From an uncultured Pseudomonadota bacterium (GTDB lineage Bacteria; Pseudomonadota; Alphaproteobacteria; RF32; CAG-239): 64,000 nt of DNA. Position numbers and translations under genes: made by a program. The stretch spans positions 101,565 to 165,564 of the forward strand of contig CASFNB010000001.1 in the NCBI GenBank assembly GCA_949295915.1, written 5' to 3'. Positions 1-8,483 of this stretch are shown one piece after another. The stretch's first letter is position 1. Every line of letters starts with the position of its first letter. The notes under the pieces are model-generated. The model did not search any database. It saw only the letters and a program-made list of their open reading frames with translations, and was not told the DNA's origin.

Positions 1-269
1 GTTGTTTGAGTTTTGTAACCGTCTTTAGAGGCAATCACGGTATATTTTTGCGGGTTGAAATAGCCACCGGCGGCAGTTTTGAGGTTGATTGTGGTTGGAG
101 TTTGCCCTTCAAAAACGGTTTGCCCGTGTCGATCGAGGATTTTGATATCCACTTTTTCCAAATTAGCCTTGATAGGTATGGTTTGTGAGTTCTCACGCAT
201 AATCGTGGCGCAAGAAGCAAGAGTTGCGACAATTGCGCCGCAGAAAAATAAATAAAACAGTTTTTTCAT
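1..269 (-). CDS. lipoprotein, PEGA-like, truncated by window edge
   Basis: Reading the minus strand from the ATG at 269 gives MKKLFYLFFCGAIVATLASC, a signal peptide ending in a lipobox (LASC), so the mature protein should be lipid-anchored. About 89 codons are visible and the 3-prime end lies outside the window. The following part has short beta-like segments with the wording DRHGQTVFEGQTPTTINLK and later a KDGYKTQT-like turn; this resembles PEGA-type surface repeats, but I cannot confirm the family. The gene starts 27 nt after the terminator of the structured RNA at 296-488, which may control it. Function is unknown; an envelope role is inferred from the lipobox. Confidence 0.75.
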   Translation of the reverse strand, partial: MKKLFYLFFCGAIVATLASCATIMRENSQTIPIKANLEKVDIKILDRHGQTVFEGQTPTTINLKTAAGGYFNPQKYTVIASKDGYKTQT

Positions 270-295
270 CAGAACATCCTTTGTTGAATAGATAA

Positions 296-488
296 AACAA
301 AACCCACCGAAAAAAGGTGGGCGGATGTTCAGAAACCGTTGAATGTTACGGCTCGGCCTATTCGGCATAGCCTTATTTAGCCGACATCCGTCCATGACGA
401 AGTCGGCATAAATATTTGAAGTCGCTATGCTAAACGACTACATTCACAAGGGTTTCTGAAGCCCTAACGCTCATCTCTGAGCGTCAAC
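296..488 (-). ncRNA. structured RNA with intrinsic terminator, element 1
   Basis: On the minus strand the segment opens with a hairpin (467-484). A long-range stem follows: 451-460 pairs perfectly with 328-337 over 10 bp, and 440-446 pairs with 340-346 over 7 bp. Several local hairpins lie inside, and the element ends with a CCACC/GGTGG terminator plus a U tract (296-321). The block TTTCTGAAC followed shortly by CCACC is shared with the RNA at 49200-49455, which has the same plan. The pairing GGGC (464-461) with GCCC (322-319) would compete with the terminator stem, so it may be an attenuator for the lipoprotein gene at 269. A free small RNA is equally possible. No signature of tmRNA, RNase P RNA or SRP RNA was found. 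Confidence 0.6.
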
Positions 489-493
489 AAAAG

Positions 494-520
494 ATTATAA
501 TTTCTGATAAGTTTTGTAAA
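494..520 (-). promoter_or_regulatory. putative sigma-70 promoter for the structured RNA
   Basis: On the minus strand a perfect TATAAT (499-494) is preceded by TTTACA (520-515) with a short 15-bp spacer. Transcription would begin near 488, just ahead of the first hairpin of the RNA. The site lies directly after the stop codon of the exonuclease III gene. The minus-35 assignment is weak. Confidence 0.45.
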
Positions 521-528
521 GATGTATT

Positions 529-1338
529 TTAGTTTTTCTTAATCTCAACCACCACCGGCACATGGTCGGACGGACGCTCGCCGGCCCGCCAATCTTTCAA
601 AATTTTGTAGCTGACCACGCGGTCTTTGAGGTTGGGCGAAACCCAAATATGGTCCAAACGACGCCCTTTGTCATTGGTTTGCCAGTTAGGATTCCGATAG
701 CTCCACCAAGTAAAAATCTTTTCCGGCTCGGGGTGAAATTCACGCGCAATGTCCACAAAATCAAGCGAGGCTTTAAGTCGGTTCAAGCGCTCCACTTCAA
801 TCGGCGTGTGCGAGACGATTTTCAAAAGCTGTTTGTGATTCCACACATCATTTTCATAAGGCGCAACATTAAAATCACCGCAAAGCAACATTTTTTTGTT
901 TCCGAGCTCACTTTTGTGCTGCTCGTAATATTCGGATATATCATCCATAAATGTCAGCTTGTGCGCAAAGGAAAGATTCTCTATCGGGTCGGGAATATCT
1001 CCGCCTGCCGGAATATAAATATCGTTGATTTCAATATCATCAAACACGCATGCCTTGATATGGCGCGCATCTTTTTTGCCCACCCAATCGCAACGAGCCA
1101 CATTTTGCAAAGGAACTTTGCTCAAAATCGCCACCCCGTTATAACCGGCCATGCCGTAAAGCGCAATCTCTGGGTATCCCAAAGCACGAACGGCATCAAA
1201 GGGAAAATCCTCTTCTTTGGCTTTCACCTCTTGCAAGCAGATAATGTCCGGATTCTCGGCTTCAACTAACTTTTTCAGAGCATCCATGCGGATTCTTATG
1301 GAGTTAGCGTTCCATGTGGCGAGTTTGAACGTCGTCAT
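529..1338 (-). CDS. xthA: exodeoxyribonuclease III
   Basis: The 269-residue protein belongs to the ExoIII/APE1 branch of the endonuclease-exonuclease-phosphatase fold. It repairs abasic sites and removes 3-prime blocking groups in base excision repair in the cytoplasm. Visible family motifs are WNANSIR at residues 9-15 (metal-site Asn), LQEVK with the metal-binding Glu37, GDFN in the middle (catalytic Asp and Asn), and a C-terminal SDHVPVV motif holding the catalytic Asp-His. Length is normal for the family. It starts only 3 nt after the stop of lolA and is probably the last gene of the minus-strand operon that begins near 4036. The start is the first ATG and removes nothing from the fold. 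Confidence 0.93.
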   Translation of the reverse strand: MTTFKLATWNANSIRIRMDALKKLVEAENPDIICLQEVKAKEEDFPFDAVRALGYPEIALYGMAGYNGVAILSKVPLQNVARCDWVGKKDARHIKACVFDDIEINDIYIPAGGDIPDPIENLSFAHKLTFMDDISEYYEQHKSELGNKKMLLCGDFNVAPYENDVWNHKQLLKIVSHTPIEVERLNRLKASLDFVDIAREFHPEPEKIFTWWSYRNPNWQTNDKGRRLDHIWVSPNLKDRVVSYKILKDWRAGERPSDHVPVVVEIKKN

Positions 1339-1341
1339 TTT

Positions 1342-1959
1342 TTATCTTTTCTTATAGTTAAGCGGATTCTTTTTGTCTTTGCGGAATTGGAAGAGCTTGC
1401 TGTCCAAATCAACGTCTTTTTGCGCAGCGTAGAGCGAAACCGTAACTTCCACCGATTGCGGGTCAGTCACTTTCCATTGTTTGAGTTCAAACGGTTCTTT
1501 GTTAAAAATGAGCGTGATTGGGTTAATATCTTTCTTTTGCGGATATTCTACCACAATCATGAGCGTGCCGCGGTCTTCATAAAAATCAATAACCTTGAGG
1601 TTATGTCCGTCAATTTTGATGTCATTTGCCAAAATGAGAGTTGCCGGAATATCGTCATAATCAATATGGGTCACTTGGTCGAGCTCTTTGTCATTATAGA
1701 CAATAAACTCGCCGTTACCGATGATGTCCACATCAACCGGCGCGCCATATTCCATGCGAATTTTGTTAGGTTTGGCAATATAAATTTTGCCCTCGGCGGT
1801 AGAACCGTTGCTCGCCGTTTGCACAAATTCGGCTTCCAAAGTTTTCAGATTATTGAGATAAGACTCAATTTGGGCAATTTGTTCGGCGCTGGGTTGAGCT
1901 GCCTGAACATTGAAAGCAGATAAACTCAAGAACAAAAGCAAAGTCAAAAATTTTTTCAT
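1342..1959 (-). CDS. lolA: outer-membrane lipoprotein carrier LolA
   Basis: This 205-residue protein has a cleavable signal peptide (residues 1-20, ending NVQA) followed by the open beta-barrel fold of LolA. The periplasmic chaperone accepts lipoproteins from the LolCDE transporter and hands them to the outer membrane. Recognisable stretches are the N-terminal LEAEFVQT segment, then GKIYIAKPNKIRMEY, and the later DGHNLKVIDFYEDRGTLM region. Length fits alphaproteobacterial LolA. It lies 21 nt after the methyltransferase and 3 nt before xthA. Many lipoprotein genes occur in this window (for example 1-269, 43075, 55757, 62603), which are likely clients. Confidence 0.88.
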   Translation of the reverse strand: MKKFLTLLLFLSLSAFNVQAAQPSAEQIAQIESYLNNLKTLEAEFVQTASNGSTAEGKIYIAKPNKIRMEYGAPVDVDIIGNGEFIVYNDKELDQVTHIDYDDIPATLILANDIKIDGHNLKVIDFYEDRGTLMIVVEYPQKKDINPITLIFNKEPFELKQWKVTDPQSVEVTVSLYAAQKDVDLDSKLFQFRKDKKNPLNYKKR

Positions 1960-1980
1960 ATTGTCAAAACCTTTTTAATT

Positions 1981-2904
1981 TTAAGCATTGCGCGCTTTGA
2001 AAATGCCGTTTTCAAAACCTTGAATTTCTTTGTTGGTTTCAGCCATTTCCAAACGTTTTTCGGTAAGAGCGGCATATTCTTTTTCTCTCTCGATTCCAAT
2101 ATAGTTTCGATTAAGTTTTTTTGCAACCACCGATGTTGTGCCGGAGCCGACAAACGGATCAAGAATAACATCACCCTCGTTACTGGAAGCCAAGATAAGT
2201 TTGGCAATCAGCTTTTCTGGTTTTTGGGTGGGATGATTGGTATTTTCCGGCATTGACCAGAATGGAATGGAAATATCCGTCCAAATGTTGGAAGGGTGGG
2301 TGAGACGTGTTTTTTGTGTGCCGTCATCAACCCAGTCTTTGGGTTTGCCGTTTTTGTCGCGATAAGGCGCAATGACCGGACGTTGAACTTTAACTGCATT
2401 TAAGTTAAAGGTATAATCTTTGCTTTTGGTAAAAAACCAAATATCTTCAAGGCAGTTTTTCCAGTTGTTTTGGGCGCCTCTGCCTTTTTCTCTCTCCCAA
2501 GAAATGCGGTTTTGCAAAAGAAAATATTTTCCGGCGACTTCCGGAATGGCAATGGAGGTTTTCCAATCCGAGCAAATATAAATTGAGCCGTTTTCTTTAA
2601 GTAAACGCGCGGTCTTTTTGAGCCATTTATCCAGCCATTGTTTATATTCTTCCAAGCCCATTTCTTTGAATGTGGTGCCGGAAAAATTTTTGGTCAGATT
2701 ATACGGCGGATCAACAATAATCAAATCAATTGAGGATTCGGGCAAAAGATCAAGCGCTTTGATTGTGTCTTGATGTAAGGTTTTGTTGAGAACATAGTCC
2801 AAAGAAACACGAGCCGAAATCTTAATGGCTCTTTTGCCATATTCTTTGATTTCGGCTTTTGTCAGTTCAATGGTTTTGTTGCGTGGCGCTTTGTCTTTTT
2901 TCAT
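1981..2904 (-). CDS. orphan N6-adenine DNA methyltransferase (DPPY type)
   Basis: The 307-residue protein carries the catalytic motif DPPY at residues 65-68 and the SAM-binding FVGSG motif near residue 250. DPPY preceding FxGxG is the motif order of beta-class N6-adenine (or N4-cytosine) methyltransferases, which includes CcrM and HinfI-like enzymes. HPTQKPEKL precedes the SAM motif as expected. It lacks the extra C-terminal domain of CcrM, so I do not call it CcrM and the target sequence is unknown. No restriction endonuclease is adjacent. It starts 12 nt after ptsH and reads into lolA, which makes it an orphan enzyme embedded in a housekeeping operon and points to a regulatory or maintenance role rather than a restriction system. 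Confidence 0.8.
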   Translation of the reverse strand: MKKDKAPRNKTIELTKAEIKEYGKRAIKISARVSLDYVLNKTLHQDTIKALDLLPESSIDLIIVDPPYNLTKNFSGTTFKEMGLEEYKQWLDKWLKKTARLLKENGSIYICSDWKTSIAIPEVAGKYFLLQNRISWEREKGRGAQNNWKNCLEDIWFFTKSKDYTFNLNAVKVQRPVIAPYRDKNGKPKDWVDDGTQKTRLTHPSNIWTDISIPFWSMPENTNHPTQKPEKLIAKLILASSNEGDVILDPFVGSGTTSVVAKKLNRNYIGIEREKEYAALTEKRLEMAETNKEIQGFENGIFKARNA

Positions 2905-2916
2905 TGTTGAAACGGA

Positions 2917-3195
2917 TTATTCTTCGCCAAATTTGTTGTTAACCAAATCAATAATGGCTTGCAAAGCTTCTTGAGCTTGAGTGCCGGAGCAGTTAACTTT
3001 GATGGTTGTGCCTTTGGAGGCAGCAAGCATCATCAAGCCCATAATCGAGCAACCGCTAACGGTTTGACCGATTCTTTCAACTTCCACTTCGCAATCAAAC
3101 GGCGCGATTGTTTTTACAAAAGCAGCGGCAGCACGAGCATGTAAGCCTTTTTTATTTTGAATTTCTAATTCTGCGGTAAGAACATTATCAGACAT
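2917..3195 (-). CDS. ptsH: phosphocarrier protein HPr
   Basis: The 92-residue protein has the HPr active-site segment KKGLHARAA with the phosphorylated His at residue 19, and the regulatory serine region SGCSIMGLMML with Ser50 in the place of Ser46. The retained serine means control by an HPr kinase is possible, though hprK is not in the window. It lies 2 nt after the EIIA gene. No sugar permease is present here, so this looks like the regulatory PTS of Alphaproteobacteria, which signals carbon or nitrogen state rather than importing sugar. Confidence 0.95.
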   Translation of the reverse strand: MSDNVLTAELEIQNKKGLHARAAAAFVKTIAPFDCEVEVERIGQTVSGCSIMGLMMLAASKGTTIKVNCSGTQAQEALQAIIDLVNNKFGEE

Positions 3196-3197
3196 GG

Positions 3198-3596
3198 CTA
3201 CATTCCCAACAGTTGTGAGGCGATGTTAATATATTTTTTGCCGGCCTCTTGCGCGCCTTCAACCGTTTCTTTCATGGTTTTGTCTTTGCGCAGGGAGGCA
3301 ATTTTAATCAACATCGGCAAGTTCATGCCGGCCAAAATCTCCACATTTGCTCTGTCCATGATAGAGATTGCCAAGTTAGAAGGTGTGCCACCGAACATAT
3401 CGGTCAAAACCACAACGCCGCTGCCGCTGTCAACTTTACTGACCTTGTCCAAAATTTCGGTACGGCGCATTTCCATATCATCTTCGGGACCAATGCAAAC
3501 GGCTTCAACGTTTTCTTGTTTACCGACCACATGCTGCATGGCAGAAATAAATTCCAAAGCCAAGTTGCCGTGAGTAACTAAAACCAAACCAATCAT
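3198..3596 (-). CDS. PTS EIIA component, mannose family
   Basis: This 132-residue protein is a single-domain EIIA of the mannose/DHA family. The start LVLVTHGNLA places the phosphorylated His at residue 9. Other family marks are VVVLTDMFGGTPSN and the AGMNLPML stretch. It receives phosphate from HPr, which is encoded 2 nt downstream. In Alphaproteobacteria such stand-alone EIIA-Man proteins act as regulators and usually sit with hprK and ptsH; here hprK is absent and an unknown gene (3617-4036) lies upstream. The short intergenic distances imply one transcript with ptsH. Confidence 0.9.
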   Translation of the reverse strand: MIGLVLVTHGNLALEFISAMQHVVGKQENVEAVCIGPEDDMEMRRTEILDKVSKVDSGSGVVVLTDMFGGTPSNLAISIMDRANVEILAGMNLPMLIKIASLRKDKTMKETVEGAQEAGKKYINIASQLLGM

Positions 3597-3616
3597 CGTG
3601 TTTTTCCTTCAAATTT

Positions 3617-4036
3617 TTATTTTTTAGGTCCGTTTGACCAGCATTTAACGGCACCGAATTTTGCCAAAACTTCTTCTTTGGTTTTAGCTTTAACATATTC
3701 ATCGGCGCGCGTTTGCTTGCCTTCCAAAACAATATCTTCCACATTTTCAACCGGAACGGCATAAGTGCGTTCAACCATTTTACCCTGCAATTCTACAATT
3801 AGCAAGAACTCGGCTTCAGCCAAAGGACCTTTGGTTTCTTCATCAATATCATCGAGTTTAACCGCCAAATGTTCATCTCTTTTGAGGAGTGCGGTTTTTT
3901 TGCCGTCAAACTGCAAAACCGGATTAACTGGAGCGCCTTCACGAGCATCTATAAAAATAGCCAACTCGCCATATTTATTTTCAATAATTTCGTAGAAATC
4001 TTGTTTTTCAATCAGGGTGTAATATTGTGTTTCCAT
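3617..4036 (-). CDS. conserved hypothetical protein next to the PTS
   Basis: I do not recognise this 139-residue protein. It has no signal peptide or membrane segment, is acidic in its first two thirds (runs such as DDIDEETKGPLAEAEF) and more basic at the end. It begins METQYYTLIEKQDFYEII. The pattern suggests a small soluble beta-rich domain with a C-terminal helix. It ends 20 nt before the EIIA-Man gene and probably opens that operon, because about 90 bp of AT-rich DNA separate it from recF. Its position is where hprK or another PTS partner would be expected, but no kinase motif is visible. Confidence 0.7.
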   Translation of the reverse strand: METQYYTLIEKQDFYEIIENKYGELAIFIDAREGAPVNPVLQFDGKKTALLKRDEHLAVKLDDIDEETKGPLAEAEFLLIVELQGKMVERTYAVPVENVEDIVLEGKQTRADEYVKAKTKEEVLAKFGAVKCWSNGPKK

Positions 4037-4126
4037 GGATTTTGACCTTAAAGTATTATTTTATAGCTAAAGATGATAGTACAATATGACAAGAGTGTCA
4101 ATTTTGAGTTAACGCATAAAGGTATA

Positions 4127-5353
4127 TTAATAATCTTTCTGTGTAATTTTGTTGTTTGCCACTTCAAAAAAGAGAGCATCTTGCTTCAAACTCATAAAAA
4201 GTTGCGGATTCGTTGATGTAATCCAAGCTTGAACTTTCAAATCTTTAATTTTTTCAAGCAAAGCCTCTCGCTTTACATCGTCCAAATGCGCCACCACTTC
4301 ATCAAGAAGCATCACAGGGGCAAAACCTTGGTGCAGAGTTTGCGATTTTGTTTGCGCTAAGATAATGCTGATGAGGAGAGATTTTTGCTCTCCGGTTGAA
4401 CATAGCTCTGCCGGCATATGTTTTTTGCGATAATATACCTTGAAGTCGGTACGGTTCACGCCGTCAATCGAGTCATTATACAAAACACTTTGTCGCTGAG
4501 ATTTAAGTTTATTTTTGTAAAAATCTTCCACATCGATTGCCGGCATTTTATCAAGCATTCTTTCGATTGTGCCGTCGAGTTCCAAGCGCACACTCGGAAA
4601 AATATCATCTGGCTCATGTTCAATGAAGGTATTGAGTTTGGCGGTTTGCTCGCGTCTGGCGGCAGCAATCGCCACGCCGAGTGTGGCCATATTTTCTTCC
4701 AAGGGAGTCAGCCAGTGATTATCTTTGGAACCGCTTTTCAAAAGCTGGTACCATTCTTTGTATAAGTGCTCAAAATTAGCCGTGCGTTTGGCATGTTCCA
4801 TATCAAAAGCATAAACCAAACGGTCAAGAAAACTGCGTCTGGGTTGCGAACCTCCGCGGAAAAGTCTGTCCATTTGCGGAGTGAGCCAAACGGCGGAAAT
4901 ATACTTTCCGAGCTCGGCTTGAGAAGAGATTTTGTTGCCGTCAATTTTGACGATTCGCCGCTCAAAGGAGCGTATATCATCATCACTTTCTTTACTGCTT
5001 TTTTCAACCGCTGTCCCGATTTCATAAGATTCGCCGCCTTTAACCACGGTGGAAGAAACCGCCCATGAAGTGTTGTTTATTTCGGTTGGCGCATATTCAT
5101 CGGTAACCAATGCCGGACGGATTCGTCTGATGTCTGCCAAGCGAGCCCCGCGCAATCCTCGTCCGGGGGTGAGAAAAGAGACGGCTTCCAAAATGTTGGT
5201 TTTGCCGGTACCGTTTTCTCCGGTAATGATAATCGGGCAAAGTTCGGTATTAAGACGCAAAAACGGATAGTTCCTATAGTCAGTTAAAGTCAGGCGTGTA
5301 ACGCCTGACTTTATAGAATTATCAACCTGAATATTTAAGGCGAGATTATCCAT
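4127..5353 (-). CDS. recF: DNA replication and repair protein RecF
   Basis: This SMC-like ATPase of 408 residues loads RecA at gapped DNA. Walker A is GENGTGKT at residues 45-52. The ABC signature appears as STGEQKSLL and Walker B as MLLDEVVAHLD near the C terminus. The family motif RLTLTDYRNY lies at residues 20-29; the roughly 17 residues before it are an extension relative to most RecF proteins, and no better internal start exists before the motif. The gene follows dnaN by 14 nt, the classical dnaA-dnaN-recF order, and gyrB is not next to it. Confidence 0.93.
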   Translation of the reverse strand: MDNLALNIQVDNSIKSGVTRLTLTDYRNYPFLRLNTELCPIIITGENGTGKTNILEAVSFLTPGRGLRGARLADIRRIRPALVTDEYAPTEINNTSWAVSSTVVKGGESYEIGTAVEKSSKESDDDIRSFERRIVKIDGNKISSQAELGKYISAVWLTPQMDRLFRGGSQPRRSFLDRLVYAFDMEHAKRTANFEHLYKEWYQLLKSGSKDNHWLTPLEENMATLGVAIAAARREQTAKLNTFIEHEPDDIFPSVRLELDGTIERMLDKMPAIDVEDFYKNKLKSQRQSVLYNDSIDGVNRTDFKVYYRKKHMPAELCSTGEQKSLLISIILAQTKSQTLHQGFAPVMLLDEVVAHLDDVKREALLEKIKDLKVQAWITSTNPQLFMSLKQDALFFEVANNKITQKDY

Positions 5354-5367
5354 TTTGCCTCGAGATA

Positions 5368-6486
5368 TTAGACACGCATCGGCATCAAAACATAGATAGC
5401 GCTGGAGTCTGTTGTATCATGAATAACGGAAGGAGAAGAAGCATCGGCAAAAGAAATGCGTACGGCATCACCTTTAACTTCAGTTAAAATATCCAATAAA
5501 TAGCGGAAATTATAACCAATCTCTACGGATTCGCCTTCATATTTAGCTTCCAATTCTTCCTGTGCAGACCCCAAGTCAGGGCTGGAAGTTGTGATGGTAA
5601 CTTTAGAAGGAGCGGTAATCATCTTAATGGCGCGTGTTCTTTCAGCCACAACGGAAACACGGTCAACGGCAGAAGACAAATCTTTAACCGAAAGTTCCAA
5701 GTTTTTATCGTTGTCTGTCGGAATAACGCGTTCATAGTCAGGATATGTTCCGTCAATGAGTTTAGATGTCAAAGTAATGTCTTCAAAAGCAAAGCGAACT
5801 TTATTTTCGGACATGGAAACCAAGATATGATCGGCATTGTTGTCATCCAAAAGTTTTCTTATTTCGGTAATGGTTTTTCTCGGAACGATAATACCGGTAA
5901 GGTTTTCAGCACCTTGCGGTAACGGTGTTTCAACACAAGCCAAACGGTGACCATCGGTTGCAACCACGCGCAAAACCTTAGCTTCGCCTTCATTTTTGGC
6001 GTGCATGTAAACACCATTAAGATAGTAGCGTGTTTCTTCGGTCGAAACGGCAAATTTGGTGCGGTCAATCACATCTTTGAGTTCTTCTTTGTCCATGGTA
6101 AAATTAATAGGCAATTTATCACCGGAAATAACCGGAAAATCTTCAACCCCGATGGTAGAAAGAGAGAACTTGGAACGAGCAGATGCAATGGTCAATTGTC
6201 CTTTTTCGTCAGGGAAAGTAATTTCTACTTCCGAGCCGTCGGCAAGTTTTCTGACAATATCATAAAGCATATGCGCCGGAGCGGTTGTGGCACCGGTTTC
6301 AATGGTTTTTGCATCGACGATTTCGGTAATTTCCGTATCCATATCGGTTGCTTTGAAGCTGATGCCGTCTTCCAAAGCTTCGATTCGCACGTTGGACAAG
6401 ACCGGAATAGTGTTTCTTTTTTCAACAATGCTCTGAACATGGCTCAGAGTTTTCAATAAATTAGCGCGTTCAATAGTAAACTTCAT
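5368..6486 (-). CDS. dnaN: DNA polymerase III beta subunit (sliding clamp)
   Basis: The protein has 372 residues, the usual length of the three-domain bacterial clamp. It begins MKFTIERANLLKTLSHVQSI and has the typical RNTIPVLSNV segment near residue 24 and the C-terminal MPMRV end that contacts the clamp loader and polymerase. It tethers DNA polymerase III to the template. The gene sits between dnaA and recF on the same strand, but a hairpin terminator at 6590-6628 separates it from dnaA, so dnaN-recF likely has its own promoter in the 160-bp gap. Confidence 0.95.
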   Translation of the reverse strand: MKFTIERANLLKTLSHVQSIVEKRNTIPVLSNVRIEALEDGISFKATDMDTEITEIVDAKTIETGATTAPAHMLYDIVRKLADGSEVEITFPDEKGQLTIASARSKFSLSTIGVEDFPVISGDKLPINFTMDKEELKDVIDRTKFAVSTEETRYYLNGVYMHAKNEGEAKVLRVVATDGHRLACVETPLPQGAENLTGIIVPRKTITEIRKLLDDNNADHILVSMSENKVRFAFEDITLTSKLIDGTYPDYERVIPTDNDKNLELSVKDLSSAVDRVSVVAERTRAIKMITAPSKVTITTSSPDLGSAQEELEAKYEGESVEIGYNFRYLLDILTEVKGDAVRISFADASSPSVIHDTTDSSAIYVLMPMRV

Positions 6487-6589
6487 TTCAATTCACCTGT
6501 TTTTAGATCTAAAAAATATTATCAAAATAGTAACACAAAACCGCCAAACAAGAAGAGAAAACAACGATTCGTCAACAACTTTTTAATAT

Positions 6590-6628
6590 AAAAAACACCT
6601 CCAAGATAAACATGAAGGTGTTTTTTTA
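6590..6628 (-). terminator. intrinsic terminator between dnaA and dnaN
   Basis: AACACCT (6594-6600) pairs with AGGTGTT (6616-6622) and is flanked by A and T tracts on both sides, so it could work in either direction. On the minus strand it ends the dnaA transcript. Confidence 0.75.
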
Positions 6629-6647
6629 TTTTTCGGGGTAAAATAAA

Positions 6648-8090
6648 TTAAGCTTCCAAAATGCGTCTTAAAGTATCGACATCTTCAGCCAAACTCTTAT
6701 CTTCCAAAATGAGTTCTTCAACCTTGCGAACGGCATGCATAACCGTTGTGTGGTCGCGATCAAATTTTCGTCCGATCTCGGGAAGTGAACGGGAAGTAAG
6801 TTGTTTTGCCAAATACATGGCAATTTGACGCGGACGAGCCACGGTACGAGCTCTTCTGGAAGATTGCATTTCTTTAACAGAGATGTTGAAATGCTCGGCA
6901 ACTTTCTTCTGAATTTCATCAATTGTTGTGCGTCTGTCATAAGAACGGAGCATGTCTTTCAAAACATCTTGGGTCATATCCAGAGTAATTTCTTTGTTGC
7001 TCAAGAGTTGAGAGTGAGCAATCACGCGACGCAAAGCACCTTCCAATTCTCTAATGTTGGAGGTAATTTTTTGAGCCAAAAATTCACAAACCTTCAAGGG
7101 AACTTCTACGCCGAGTTGTTTAGCTTTGTTTTGCAAGATTCCGACGCGTAAATCAAAATCGGTCGGATGAATATCGGCAACCAAACCGCATCCCAAACGG
7201 GACTTCAATCTGGCTTCGATTCCTTCCAAATCGGCAGGAGATTTATCGGCAGAGATAATGATTTGTCTGCCTTCTTCAATCAGAGAGTTAAAGGTGTAGA
7301 AAAACTCTTCTTGAGTGGTGTCTTTACCACCCATAAATTGAACGTCATCAACCATCAAAACATCAACAGAGCGGAATTGTTCTTTGAAAGCGGTAGTATC
7401 TTTGTAACGCAAAGCGCGAACAAATTTGTACATGAATTTTTCGGCAGATAAATAAACAATATTTCTGGTCGGGTCTTGTTGTTTGATATGCCAAGCAATA
7501 GCGTGCATCAAGTGAGTTTTACCCAAACCAACACCGGAATACAAGAACAACGGGTTGAAAGAAACGTTTCTGGATTCGGCAACTTTTCTGGCGGCAGCAT
7601 AAGCAAATTCATTTGTTTTACCGACAACAAAATTGTCAAAAGTATATTGCGGATTCAACGGAACAGATAAAGGATCGTTATTTGAAAAAGTTTCCGCAGT
7701 ATTTGTAATTATCGAAGATGCTCCTGATTGATAAATGTTTGTCGGAGCCGGAGTCGAAGTAATTTTTTTGAGTAAAGAACGACAAGTCGGGCTGTATAAA
7801 CCTTTTGCGTCATCATTAACGGCTTGAACAATAAAGTTCACGCTTTTGATATCAGGATTTTTCTTTTCCCAAATTTTATGGATTCGTTCACTGTAATGGG
7901 TAATTACCCAGTTTCTCATAAAGCGGGTCGGAACACAAATATTCATAACTCCGTCATTAAAAGAACCTAAAGTCAAAGGCTTTAACCAACTGTCAAAAGC
8001 TGTTTCGCCGACTTCGTTTTTTAATTGGCTGCAAATCTGTCCCCATTGATCTTGAACAGAATTGTTATTGATTATTGCTTCTTCAGCCAT
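6648..8090 (-). CDS. dnaA: chromosomal replication initiator DnaA
   Basis: The 480-residue AAA+ protein has an N-terminal helicase-interaction domain (QDQWGQICSQLKNEVGETAF), a variable linker, a Walker A GVGLGKTH in the central third, Walker B VLMVDDVQF, and the DNA-binding domain IV with the DnaA signature RDHTTVMHAVRKV near the C terminus. It opens the replication origin. It reads toward dnaN and recF, but a terminator lies between them. The 390-bp AT-rich region upstream shows no clear DnaA boxes. Confidence 0.96.
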   Translation of the reverse strand: MAEEAIINNNSVQDQWGQICSQLKNEVGETAFDSWLKPLTLGSFNDGVMNICVPTRFMRNWVITHYSERIHKIWEKKNPDIKSVNFIVQAVNDDAKGLYSPTCRSLLKKITSTPAPTNIYQSGASSIITNTAETFSNNDPLSVPLNPQYTFDNFVVGKTNEFAYAAARKVAESRNVSFNPLFLYSGVGLGKTHLMHAIAWHIKQQDPTRNIVYLSAEKFMYKFVRALRYKDTTAFKEQFRSVDVLMVDDVQFMGGKDTTQEEFFYTFNSLIEEGRQIIISADKSPADLEGIEARLKSRLGCGLVADIHPTDFDLRVGILQNKAKQLGVEVPLKVCEFLAQKITSNIRELEGALRRVIAHSQLLSNKEITLDMTQDVLKDMLRSYDRRTTIDEIQKKVAEHFNISVKEMQSSRRARTVARPRQIAMYLAKQLTSRSLPEIGRKFDRDHTTVMHAVRKVEELILEDKSLAEDVDTLRRILEA

Positions 8091-8483
8091 TTTATCTCCC
8101 CATTTTTTTAGTTAATAACTCAATTTTTCTAAAATAGTTTCTTTGATATATATGTTCTGAATTTTTGAATTTGCAATTCCCTGTTTTGCATCGGAGTTTT
8201 TCTCCGTCTTGTTATTTTAAAACATATTCCCTTATGCTCTAAAATAAGATTCAGAAATTTTTATATCAATTTTAATGACTATCTTAATAATTACTTTTGT
8301 CAGAACGAACAAAATGTGCAAAGGCTTTTATTCTTTTTGTTTCACACCTTCATTGTTCCCGAAAGCAATTTGGATATTAAAGGCAAAAAAAATAATTACA
8401 ACAGAACATTTCAAGAACATTGCAATTATATTTCTTGACACGATTTTTTTACAGAGTCGCAGAGATTCTCTTGATTTTCATAC
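8091..8483. other. AT-rich region upstream of dnaA
   Basis: This gap of about 390 bp lies between dnaA and the rpsT terminator. It is very AT-rich and holds a small GGAG/CTCC hairpin near 8194-8207. I searched by eye for TTATCCACA-like DnaA boxes and saw none, so an origin cannot be claimed. It should contain the dnaA promoter. A 92-codon plus-strand reading frame here overlaps the rpsT terminator and looks spurious. Confidence 0.5.

Noticed and set aside
1981-2904. CcrM (GANTC) methyltransferase
   Set aside because: DPPY and SAM motifs fit the class, but the extra C-terminal domain of CcrM is missing and the central part differs.
2917-3596. Sugar-transporting PTS
   Set aside because: Only HPr and a soluble EIIA are present, with no membrane EIIB/C/D components; a regulatory PTS is more likely.
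8091-8483. Replication origin next to dnaA
   Set aside because: The gap is AT-rich, but no TTATCCACA-like DnaA boxes were seen by eye; AT-richness alone is not enough.
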